Assembly (NCBI GenBank): GCA_012959595.1
Contig: DUCW01000056.1
Coordinates: 1 to 5,065 of the forward strand
Length of the DNA: 5,065 nucleotides
Origin: Gemmatimonadota bacterium
Lineage (GTDB): Bacteria > Gemmatimonadota > Gemmatimonadetes > Longimicrobiales > Gaopeijiaceae
Reading direction: 5' to 3'
The translations under genes and the position numbers were made by a program. Numbering within the stretch: the stretch's first letter is position 1; the number at the start of each line of letters is the position of its first letter. Below the pieces are notes generated by a model, which was given only the letters and a program-made list of their open reading frames with translations, made no database searches and was not told where the DNA came from. Of the stretch, positions 1-5,065 are shown in pieces.

Positions 1-240
1 GGGGGTACGAGTATATGGGTGTGTCCCAGCTTCAACGATTCTCTTATCCAACTGGTTGAGCCAGTACCAGCCTAAAGACTGACAGGAAAAAATGGCTGGA
101 ATCGCCCGGCGATGATGGGGACTATAAATGGTTGTTCAGCCTCCTCATGCCATGCCGGAGGGGGGTAAAACTAACTACAAATGCCCAGCAAATATAACTT
201 AGGCACCCCCTCTATTTCAGTGATCCTACCCCGAAATTTA
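1..240. other. Left-edge stretch with no convincing gene
   Basis: Two + frames are open from the left edge, stopping at 73-75 and 80-82. One of them could be the tail of an upstream gene, but 24-26 codons are too few to choose between them. Beyond that only very short ORFs occur, for example ATG 92 (7 codons) and ATG 112 (18 codons). Two small inverted repeats are visible. ACTGG (51-55) pairs with CCAGT (61-65), competing with CTGGT (52-56) and ACCAG (66-70). CCTCC (140-144) pairs with GGAGG (157-161). Neither is followed by a T-run, so I do not call a terminator. A TATAAA at 239-244 runs into repeat copy A, but the hexamer 17 bases upstream (TTCAGT, 216-221) is a poor -35. Confidence 0.5.
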
Positions 241-282
241 TAAACGGTATTCTGCTCAGTCGATGAGTGCCGTATACTGAAC
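241..282 (+). repeat. Boundary repeat, copy A (hairpin-forming)
   Basis: This is the fullest copy of a repeat family seen four times here. Its left half (241-259) matches copies C and D at 15 of 19 positions. Its right half (262-281) matches copy B at 19 of 20 (GATGAGTGCCGYATACTGAA). It therefore links the two pairs. It can fold: ACGGTA (244-249) pairs with TGCCGT (268-273, one G-T pair), and CTCA (255-258) pairs with TGAG (264-267) around a 5-base loop, leaving a 5-base bulge at 250-254. A strong GGAGGAG (291-297) follows. The copy lies 60 bases before the lipoprotein start. Its role is unknown; it could be a recombination site, a shared leader or a promoter-linked element. Confidence 0.65.
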
Positions 283-290
283 GGACAACT

Positions 291-299
291 GGAGGAGGG
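291..299 (+). promoter_or_regulatory. Strong Shine-Dalgarno of a leader ORF, not of the lipoprotein
   Basis: GGAGGAGGG runs straight into an ATG at 300 that opens a 32-codon ORF (300-398). This ORF overlaps the lipoprotein start out of frame. The same GGAGGAG-NN-ATG arrangement follows repeat copy B at 1788-1799. The lipoprotein itself is better started at 343, behind AGAGG (332-336, 6-base spacer), because only that start gives a signal peptide. Whether the 300-398 ORF is translated is unknown; its sequence does not look like a conserved protein. Confidence 0.4.
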
Positions 300-342
300 A
301 TGGGTGGGAATGTGCAGAAAGTAAAGCCAACAGAGGACAAAA

Positions 343-1758
343 ATGAGAGCGTGTGTTTCAGCATTCACTATCCTACTAATACTGTCTTGTGGCGGTGATG
401 AAGACCATCATGGGTCTCCTACCGGGCCGTCATCTGGAGAAGCCAAGGCCACATCTATAGATATGTCCCATAGTACTGTGACTTTGTCCGGGGCTGGTAA
501 AACAACACAGCTGCAAGCAAGCGTCAAAGACCAGCATGGTGGCAACTATGGTGCTAGTGACTCCGTTAGCTGGTCCAGTTCCGCTAATGCGGTTGCAACC
601 GTTTCCTCGAAGGGTCTCGTAACCTCTGTAAGTGGAGGGACAGCTACCATAACAGCCACATTGGGTTCTTTGACTGGAAGCGTAGCTGTTACCGTAGAAG
701 ACGTCAGTATTCAAAGTTTAGCTGACAATCTGATGAATCACATTCCGTCATGGACCGAACTGAAACCTCTCACAGATGCGGCTGTCCGACTCCCATATCC
801 TTCCTATCAGAAGCGAGCACTGTCGGGGAGTGATGAGATACAGCCTGCTGATGGAAACTACACTAGGGAAGCACTAGAAAACTGGGATTACCTTTGGTCC
901 ACTTATGGTCCTAATATTTCCCCGGCATTCACTTCTGTAGTGCCCCCTTTTGTCCTCCCCGGAGGAGGAGATCTTACCTATCCCCTGCCACCTACCATTC
1001 TTGATGAAAAGCTCAGATCGATTACGACTATGTATTTGAGGGAAAAATCTTTGGGGAGACCGACTACTTTCATTAATTTTTGGCCACCCGACTGGGATTG
1101 GGATCAATTCTCTTCAGAATCAACATTTCATCAATGGATCGATACGCAATTTCTTCCGAACAAGATCGAAGAGGCAAAGGCGGCTGAGCGGATGAAGGTA
1201 GAGTACTATGTAGCCTGGCCCTTAGAGTTTGAGTTGTTCATCAAGAAACATGGAGGCTTAGGAGACGGAGGATTCTTAGACGCTATGACTGACACCGAAA
1301 TCTTGACGCTAGCGACCGATCTCAAGAACAAGATTAGGGACGAAATCAAGAAACATTTCCACGGGAAACTAGTTGCGCACATATACACCAACTATTACTG
1401 GGTCCCCGCTACATGGGAGGCACAACTGACCTTTGAAGGTTACGATGAGATATGGGCTGCCATTTTCCCACAAGGTGATGTTGCGCTGACTGCTGATTAC
1501 GTGGACGCTCAAATCGCAGCATACACGAACATCGTTAGGAACAGTGGCAACATTCCATGGGCTGCAAATGAGATAAGTATCTTCGAGAAATCTTTCCCCG
1601 ATGCAGACCTGAGCGCGATCGAAAAGGAGTTGCTTGAAACTGTTTTCACAAAGCTAGAGAACGCCTCTCCCGCTCCGATTGGTATCGCTCCTGCGATCTA
1701 CCCGTTAAGCACACAAGCCGCCAAGGATTATGTAATATCCTACTTCTCATCTCGATGA
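343..1758 (+). CDS. Secreted lipoprotein with Big_2 Ig-like domain and large uncharacterised C-terminal domain
   Basis: A 471-residue predicted lipoprotein. Residues 1-15 form a short signal peptide ending in a lipobox (ILS-C16). The +2 residue is Gly rather than Asp, so outer-membrane sorting is expected. A low-complexity G/S/P/H linker (17-35) leads to a bacterial Ig-like group 2 domain (about 36-118), recognisable from VTLS, TTQLQASVKDQHG, VSWSSS, VATVSSKGLVT and GTATITAT. Big_2 domains usually serve as surface spacers or adhesion modules. The rest (about 120-471) is rich in Trp, Tyr and acidic residues (DWDWDQF, WPLEFEL around 292-298, YTNYYWVP 348-355, WAANE 406-410). The look is that of a carbohydrate-active TIM barrel, with E295/E297 and E410 as possible acidic residues, but I cannot assign a family. 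Start 343 is chosen for the signal peptide and AGAGG at 332-336. The final codons and stop lie within repeat copy B. Confidence 0.8.
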   Translation: MRACVSAFTILLILSCGGDEDHHGSPTGPSSGEAKATSIDMSHSTVTLSGAGKTTQLQASVKDQHGGNYGASDSVSWSSSANAVATVSSKGLVTSVSGGTATITATLGSLTGSVAVTVEDVSIQSLADNLMNHIPSWTELKPLTDAAVRLPYPSYQKRALSGSDEIQPADGNYTREALENWDYLWSTYGPNISPAFTSVVPPFVLPGGGDLTYPLPPTILDEKLRSITTMYLREKSLGRPTTFINFWPPDWDWDQFSSESTFHQWIDTQFLPNKIEEAKAAERMKVEYYVAWPLEFELFIKKHGGLGDGGFLDAMTDTEILTLATDLKNKIRDEIKKHFHGKLVAHIYTNYYWVPATWEAQLTFEGYDEIWAAIFPQGDVALTADYVDAQIAAYTNIVRNSGNIPWAANEISIFEKSFPDADLSAIEKELLETVFTKLENASPAPIGIAPAIYPLSTQAAKDYVISYFSSR

Positions 1759-1773
1759 GTGCCGCATACTGAA
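1745..1773 (+). repeat. Boundary repeat, copy B, overlapping the end of the Big_2 lipoprotein gene
   Basis: Positions 1754-1773 match copy A (262-281) at 19 of 20 bases. The left half seen in A, C and D is missing or too diverged to recognise. CTCAT (1746-1750) and ATGAG (1755-1759) form a 5-bp hairpin with a CTCG tetraloop. The TGA stop of the preceding gene (1756-1758) is in the right arm of that hairpin, so the repeat supplies its last codons. A strong AGGAGGAG (1787-1794) and a leader ORF follow. Confidence 0.6.
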
Positions 1774-1796
1774 TAGATACTTCTGAAGGAGGAGCT

Positions 1797-1853
1797 ATGA
1801 AATTAGTGATCACTGCAGATCTAACTCTGCTTACGCTTTGGGGTCTCCAGTAG
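1797..1853 (+). CDS. 18-codon leader ORF, probably coupled to the next lipoprotein gene
   Basis: The ORF reads MKLVITADLTLLTLWGLQ and is preceded by AAGGAGGAG (1786-1794), one of the best ribosome-binding sites in the window. Its TAG stop (1851-1853) is one base before the lipoprotein ATG (1855). That gene has no clear Shine-Dalgarno of its own; only GGGG about 11 bases upstream is visible. This layout suggests termination-reinitiation coupling, in which the leader recruits ribosomes for the lipoprotein. The peptide is hydrophobic and could also be a remnant of an older signal peptide. No attenuator hairpin or run of one amino acid is seen. Coding status is inferred from position only. Confidence 0.4.
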   Translation: MKLVITADLTLLTLWGLQ

Positions 1854-1854
1854 C

Positions 1855-2298
1855 ATGACTCGCCACCGCCCCCGTGCCGTTCTACTGCTCCTTCTACAGC
1901 TACACCTGACTGCCTGTGCTACTTGGCAAGCCGTCACTCCAACCCCCATGAGTGTGTCTCAGTTGATAGAAGGAGATCGACCTGAACGTGTAAGGGTGAC
2001 CACACTGCTGGCCCAATGGGAACTAGTGGACCCATCCGTCAAAGGTGATGAAGTAGTGGGCCATGTTGACGAATCCTCCTTTTTGTGCAGGGTCTTCTTT
2101 AGTGGATACTATGAACCTAGAAATGAGGACGCTTGCGAAAGGTTCGTAGCTCGTTCGGTACCCTTAGCAGACATTGTCACGCTGGAGACTCGAAAGGGTG
2201 AAACAGCGGAGAGAGTCTTGATGGGCGTTGGCGTGGTGGCTGGGTTCGTGCTTGCTACCATGGGCGTACTGAATATTAAGAGTCATACTATAAATTGA
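1855..2298 (+). CDS. Small predicted lipoprotein with C-terminal hydrophobic helix, function unknown
   Basis: A 147-residue protein. Basic residues and a leucine-rich core (residues 1-20) end in the lipobox LTA-C21. Ala at +2 predicts outer-membrane sorting if it is a lipoprotein. Residues about 34-110 look like a small beta-barrel: RVRVTT, WELVDPSVKGDEVVGHV and SVPLADIVTLETRK give alternating short strands. I recall this arrangement from many short lipoproteins in Gemmatimonadota-like genomes, where no function is established. C78 and C94 could form a disulfide in the periplasm. A hydrophobic segment (about 121-139, GVGVVAGFVLATMGVL) follows, which is unusual for a purely lipid-anchored protein. 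The start is supported by the signal peptide and by the leader ORF stop one base upstream, not by its own ribosome site. Confidence 0.7.
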   Translation: MTRHRPRAVLLLLLQLHLTACATWQAVTPTPMSVSQLIEGDRPERVRVTTLLAQWELVDPSVKGDEVVGHVDESSFLCRVFFSGYYEPRNEDACERFVARSVPLADIVTLETRKGETAERVLMGVGVVAGFVLATMGVLNIKSHTIN

Positions 2299-2570
2299 TG
2301 GCGAAGAGGGCACCTTCAACATGGGCAAGAACAGCGGTCATGCCCAGTGCCAGTACAGCAGTGACGAGTAGGACTCTTTTGTGCATGGGAGCGATCTCGT
2401 TGGAGCGACGGCGAGTGGAGAAGGAGCGGGTCCGACCACATACTCTTCAGTATCCATCAGGACAACGCCATCAAGCTTGTCATAGGAAGTACAAATCACC
2501 ACAGAGGGCCGACTTGAATACCCCCGCACCCCAGCCCCTCCCTATTCAGACCCGCAGATCTGAAAATATC
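2299..2570. other. Stretch of doubtful coding value between lipoprotein and repeat C
   Basis: A + ORF could start at ATG 2298 (overlapping the lipoprotein stop as TGATG) or TTG 2295 and end at 2573, where its TAA is the first triplet of repeat copy C. The predicted product is full of Arg, Ser, Thr and Pro with no hydrophobic core or recognisable motif, so I judge it non-coding despite the coupled position. On the minus strand, 2386-2288 encodes 32 residues that begin like a signal peptide (MHKRVLLVTAVLALGMTAVLA) and then stop. This may be the broken 5' end of a lost gene, or chance. No terminator with a T-run is seen. Confidence 0.4.
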
Positions 2571-2600
2571 TAAACAGTGTTTTGCTCATCCGATGATGAA
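2571..2600 (+). repeat. Boundary repeat, copy C
   Basis: Bases 2571-2589 (TAAACAGTGTTTTGCTCAT) are identical to copy D at 3569-3587. Over 26 aligned bases without gaps it matches copy A at 21. TCAT (2586-2589) and ATGA (2593-2596) can pair around a 3-base loop. A TTTTT run at 2601-2605 follows a few bases on, so it could act as a weak terminator for upstream transcription. With copy D it brackets the XRE/membrane-protein module. Confidence 0.65.
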
Positions 2601-2623
2601 TTTTTAATATGCACCATTTATGA

Positions 2624-2641
2624 AGTCAAGTATACTTGACT
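2624..2641 (+). promoter_or_regulatory. Operator 1: perfect 18-bp palindrome over the -35 box
   Basis: AGTCAAGTATACTTGACT is a perfect palindrome. It contains TCAAG-TATA-CTTGA (2626-2639), the same half-sites and 4-base spacing as operator 2. Its right end contains the -35 hexamer TTGACT (2636-2641). The likely ligand is the XRE-type protein at 3117-3314, which would block RNA polymerase and repress its own operon. The ligand is inferred from linkage. Confidence 0.7.
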
Positions 2642-2664
2642 AAATATCAAGTTTCCTTGATATT
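2636..2664 (+). promoter_or_regulatory. Promoter of the membrane protein/XRE operon
   Basis: The -35 is TTGACT (2636-2641, 5 of 6 to consensus). A 17-base spacer leads to the -10 GATATT (2659-2664, 4 of 6). A+T-rich sequence upstream (2599-2623) could act as an UP element. Transcription would start near 2671, about 27 bases before the first ATG. Both hexamers are buried in the two operator palindromes, the classical layout of an autorepressed promoter. Confidence 0.6.
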
Positions 2665-2665
2665 T
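2642..2665 (+). promoter_or_regulatory. Operator 2: 10-bp inverted repeat over the -10 box
   Basis: AAATATCAAG (2642-2651) and CTTGATATTT (2656-2665) are perfect inverted arms around TTTC. The core TCAAG-N4-CTTGA (2647-2660) is that of operator 1. The two centres are 21 bp apart, which puts two bound dimers on the same face of the helix and suggests cooperative binding. Confidence 0.7.
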
Positions 2666-2697
2666 GAATTCACAATTTATTCAGTTGAGGAAATCAG

Positions 2698-3120
2698 ATG
2701 ACCGAGAAGAATATAGATCAGACTGACTATTGCACTGATCGAATCAAAAGCTACCGGGCTAACTTATTCTGGGCTGTTCTTTGGGTAGGATCAACGTTTT
2801 TAGCAAGTTTTGGACCCAGGTTGATATGGGACTATGCTACGGTCTCCACCGTGATTGCATTCCTAGCGAATCTGACTTTTGGTGCCCTGATGTTATTCCA
2901 CACTATTCAGCACATAAAATTACACGACGAACTGGAACAAAAGATCTTTTATGAATCAACGGCGATAACTCTGGGAGCAGTTTTGGTGTTGAGCGTTAGC
3001 TATGAATTACTTGAAAAAATCCAGCTTACGTCTGAACAGCCAGAAGTCGGATTGGTGATCGTGATGATTTCACTAATTTTCATCGCATCACAGTTAATCC
3101 TAAGGCGTAAATACAGATGA
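2698..3120 (+). CDS. Four-helix inner-membrane protein paired with an XRE regulator
   Basis: A 140-residue integral membrane protein with a hydrophilic N-terminus (1-20) and about four transmembrane segments (near 22-39, 48-68, 87-104 and 117-135). A charged cytoplasmic-type loop HIKLHDELEQKIFYES (72-87) separates the middle two, and the tail is basic (RRKYR). A DELxxKI stretch before a hydrophobic helix recurs in small membrane proteins encoded beside short XRE regulators. Their function is not established, but sensing or sequestering the repressor is a common guess. TGAGGAAA (2686-2693) gives a good ribosome site 7 bases from the ATG. The gene is first in an operon under tandem operators and overlaps the regulator gene by four bases (ATGA), implying coupled translation and fixed stoichiometry. 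No enzymatic motif is seen. Confidence 0.75.
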   Translation: MTEKNIDQTDYCTDRIKSYRANLFWAVLWVGSTFLASFGPRLIWDYATVSTVIAFLANLTFGALMLFHTIQHIKLHDELEQKIFYESTAITLGAVLVLSVSYELLEKIQLTSEQPEVGLVIVMISLIFIASQLILRRKYR

Positions 3121-3314
3121 AGAACCATCTCAAGGTGCTTCGAGCAGAGAACAATTGGACTCAGGCGGAACTGGCCAATCAGTTGCGGGTTTCTCGACAA
3201 ACAGTAAATGCGCTTGAGACGGGAAAATTTGATCCTAGCTTGAAGCTAGCATTTCAAATTGCTCGCCTGTTTAGACTGGGGATAGAAGAGGTCTTTCAGG
3301 ATGAGAAACCTTAG
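3117..3314 (+). CDS. Short XRE-family HTH transcriptional regulator
   Basis: A 65-residue single-domain DNA-binding protein of the Cro/C1 (XRE) type, as in the short YozG-like group. The fold is clear: a first helix (NHLKVLRAENN), helix 2 TQAELANQL (15-23), a turn at RVS, recognition helix SRQTVNALETG (26-36), then DPSLKLAFQIARLFRLGIEEVF (39-60), the usual C-terminal helices. There is no effector domain. It presumably binds as a dimer to the two TCAAG-N4-CTTGA operators ahead of the operon and represses it. Its start overlaps the stop of the membrane protein gene (ATGA), and it probably depends on coupling because no strong Shine-Dalgarno precedes it. The membrane partner may modulate its activity, by inference from the pairing alone. 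Confidence 0.88.
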   Translation: MKNHLKVLRAENNWTQAELANQLRVSRQTVNALETGKFDPSLKLAFQIARLFRLGIEEVFQDEKP

Positions 3315-3365
3315 ACTTCGTAGCACCTATACAGCATTTTACACATTAGATCAGGAGAAAATGAT

Positions 3366-3530
3366 ATGTCAAAAATGATGATTTCACAGTCAATTATGTG
3401 GGCAGCAGCAATAATCGTCACTGCTCTATCTAGTGAATTCGGTTGGTTGTGGGTAACCATATTAGCAACAATGGCATTAGGAGCCTTAAAGGCTAAGAAT
3501 TACACATCTTGTGACTGTGAGTGTTGCTAA
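3366..3530 (+). CDS. 54-residue membrane peptide with C-terminal cysteine cluster
   Basis: The ORF is short but well supported. AGGAGA (3353-3358) lies 7 bases before the ATG, and the product has a clear design. Residues 1-12 are SKMMISQS-like and mildly polar. Two hydrophobic segments (about 11-21 and 25-41: WAAAIIVTALS and FGWLWVTILATMALGAL) are separated by Ser-Ser-Glu. The tail KAKNYTSCDCECC (42-54) holds four cysteines in the last six residues. Such a cluster could bind a metal or undergo thiol chemistry; positive residues beside it suggest a cytoplasmic tail. I know no named family. It lies 51 bases after the regulator gene with no visible promoter of its own, so it may be third in the operon. 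Repeat copy D follows 38 bases after its stop. Confidence 0.6.
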   Translation: MSKMMISQSIMWAAAIIVTALSSEFGWLWVTILATMALGALKAKNYTSCDCECC

Positions 3531-3568
3531 GATACGTGGATTAGAGATGCAAGTAACACCCTTACCTA

Positions 3569-3587
3569 TAAACAGTGTTTTGCTCAT
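3569..3587 (+). repeat. Boundary repeat, copy D
   Basis: TAAACAGTGTTTTGCTCAT is identical to 2571-2589 in copy C, 998 bases away in the same orientation. After it the similarity ends, since the GATGA half of copies A, B and C is absent. It lies 36 bases before the sppA start. A TATAAA (3567-3572) overlaps its left end, as in copy A, which leaves open that the repeat carries a -10 element, but the -35 candidate is poor. Confidence 0.65.
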
Positions 3588-3623
3588 TAGCTCAGGAAGT
3601 AAGTAAACCATACAAGGGAAAAA

Positions 3624-5065
3624 ATGGATTTTATAAAATCAATATTTAGTTGGTTGGGTAAATTTCTTGGGAAAGCTAGAATGGTCCTGCTCAATCTGGG
3701 GACTGCATTAGTATTAATCTTTATCACGATAGTAATCGTAGGAATTTTTCCTACCTCAAAAGATGATCCTAAGGGCAAGGTTTTAATTTTCAACCCAGAA
3801 GGCATAGTTGTTGACCAAGAAGTATTTAATTTAGTTGACGGCTTTCTAAGCCTTTTCAATGAAAATGCAAACCAAATTCAAATTAGAGATTTATTGGAAT
3901 TGATTGAAAATATAAAAGCGGACGAAAAAATTTCAGCAGTTCTCTTAGATTTTAGTAATACTGGCTTTGCTGGCCCCACTACCCTACTGACTGTCACCGA
4001 TGCAATCCATTCTCTAACTGGAACCGGCAAAGAAATCATAGTGCATCAAGATAGGATGTTTACCTCTGATTTTATGTTATCAACTGCTGCTGATGAGATA
4101 TGGGTGCATCAATCTGGTGCTTTTAATATCTCTGGTCTTGGTGGATATAGAAATTACAACAAAAGATTATTAGAAAATCTAAAACTGACTATTCATAATT
4201 ATGCTCAAGGTGACTTTAAATCTGCTGTAGAAGGAAATACTAGAGATTCAATGTCTGAAAATGACAGATTACAGCAAACTGAGATGTTAGATCCTATTTG
4301 GACAGCGATGAAGGAGAAAATGGCTTACAGAGAGAATGTTCAACCACGCGATATTCAATACTTTGCAGATAATTATTTCTCTTATATCCCCGAGGCTGCA
4401 TTTACAAATATCAAAGCAGCGATTGATTTGAACCTTATTGATGGAACAAAATCATTTCCCGAATTTAGAAATCATATGATAGAAAAGTTTGGTGAAAATG
4501 AGGACGGCAATTCATTTAATAGTATTTCACTCAATGCCTACATGAGTACTTTAGATAAGCCCCAAAATGATGCAGAAGAAAATGTTGTTGTGATAACTGC
4601 CGAAGGAGCTATTTCAGAAGACCCTATTTCACCTGGAGTAGTAGGTTCAGATGAACTAGTAGACATAATTCAAGATGCTCATCAGTCTGACAAAACTAAA
4701 GCAATCGTTCTGAGAGTTAATAGTCCTGGTGGATCAATCATTGCAAGTGAAATGATTGCCGATGAACTCATGGAAGCTAAAAGGAAAGGCATTCCAGTAG
4801 TCGTATCTATGGGTGACTACGCAGCATCGGGTGGAGTCTATATTGCAACTCCTGCTGACTATATTTTTTCAGAACCAACCACAATCACAGGATCTATTGG
4901 AGTTGCGATTGCTATTCCTACTGCTGAGAATGCCTTTGATTATGTTGGAATAGATTTTGATGGTGTTGTCACCTCAAAATATGCTGGTTGGGATGTAAAT
5001 TTACCAATCGATGAAAATCTGGATGCGAAATTTGCAGAATGGGGAAATGATGCCTATGACAAGTT
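3624..5065 (+). CDS. sppA: Signal peptide peptidase SppA, long 67K type, 3' end cut by window
   Basis: A membrane serine protease of family S49 that degrades signal peptides left in the inner membrane after secretion. 480 codons are visible, open to the edge; relatives run to about 600, so roughly the last fifth is missing. A single N-terminal membrane anchor lies at about 20-42. The two S49 domains of the long form are present. The N-terminal domain supplies the catalytic lysine, K199 in GDFKSAVE (K209 in E. coli). The C-terminal domain supplies the nucleophile, S371 in NSPGGS (S409 in E. coli). Other family blocks are VVVSMGDYAASGGVYIATPADYI and TITGSIGV. All visible key residues are intact, so it should be active. 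AAGGG (3614-3618) precedes the ATG by 5 bases. Codons are markedly A/T-rich compared with the genes at 343-2298. It lies just after repeat copy D, with no clear promoter. Confidence 0.95.
   Translation, partial: MDFIKSIFSWLGKFLGKARMVLLNLGTALVLIFITIVIVGIFPTSKDDPKGKVLIFNPEGIVVDQEVFNLVDGFLSLFNENANQIQIRDLLELIENIKADEKISAVLLDFSNTGFAGPTTLLTVTDAIHSLTGTGKEIIVHQDRMFTSDFMLSTAADEIWVHQSGAFNISGLGGYRNYNKRLLENLKLTIHNYAQGDFKSAVEGNTRDSMSENDRLQQTEMLDPIWTAMKEKMAYRENVQPRDIQYFADNYFSYIPEAAFTNIKAAIDLNLIDGTKSFPEFRNHMIEKFGENEDGNSFNSISLNAYMSTLDKPQNDAEENVVVITAEGAISEDPISPGVVGSDELVDIIQDAHQSDKTKAIVLRVNSPGGSIIASEMIADELMEAKRKGIPVVVSMGDYAASGGVYIATPADYIFSEPTTITGSIGVAIAIPTAENAFDYVGIDFDGVVTSKYAGWDVNLPIDENLDAKFAEWGNDAYDK

Overview
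The window looks like Gram-negative bacterial chromosome. It encodes two predicted lipoproteins with lipoboxes and a long (67K-type) signal peptide peptidase SppA, all on the + strand. I cannot name the organism. The small lipoprotein at 1855-2298 recalls proteins common in Gemmatimonadota-like genomes, and SppA of this long form is widespread in Proteobacteria and some other phyla. Base composition is uneven: sampled lines give about half G+C on the left (52% at 1921-1980) and about a third on the right (35% at 4201-4260).

Layout: 1-342 carries no convincing gene and ends in a hairpin-forming repeat (copy A). 343-1758 encodes a secreted lipoprotein with a bacterial Ig-like (Big_2) domain and a large C-terminal domain I do not recognise. 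Its stop codon lies inside repeat copy B. An 18-codon leader ORF (1797-1853) with a strong Shine-Dalgarno follows, and its stop is one base from the start of a second lipoprotein (1855-2298). 2299-2570 is probably non-coding or decayed sequence. Repeat copy C (2571) then opens a compact regulatory module. It has tandem palindromic operators over a promoter (2624-2665), a four-helix membrane protein (2698-3120), an overlapping 65-aa XRE-type repressor (3117-3314) and a 54-aa membrane peptide ending in a cysteine cluster (3366-3530). Repeat copy D (3569) closes the module with the same 19 bases as copy C. sppA begins at 3624 and runs off the right edge.

The most interesting feature is the repeat family. 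Four related elements, each about 20-45 bases, sit one per gene or operon boundary, and each lies just upstream of the next start codon. Two of them (A and B) are also followed by the same ribosome-binding arrangement, GGAGGAG-NN-ATG, opening a short leader ORF. The XRE/membrane-protein module is bounded by two perfect 19-base direct copies 998 bases apart, as a cassette or inserted unit would be. Its two operators share the core TCAAG-N4-CTTGA, with centres 21 bp (two helical turns) apart over the -35 and -10 region, which predicts autorepression by the XRE protein.
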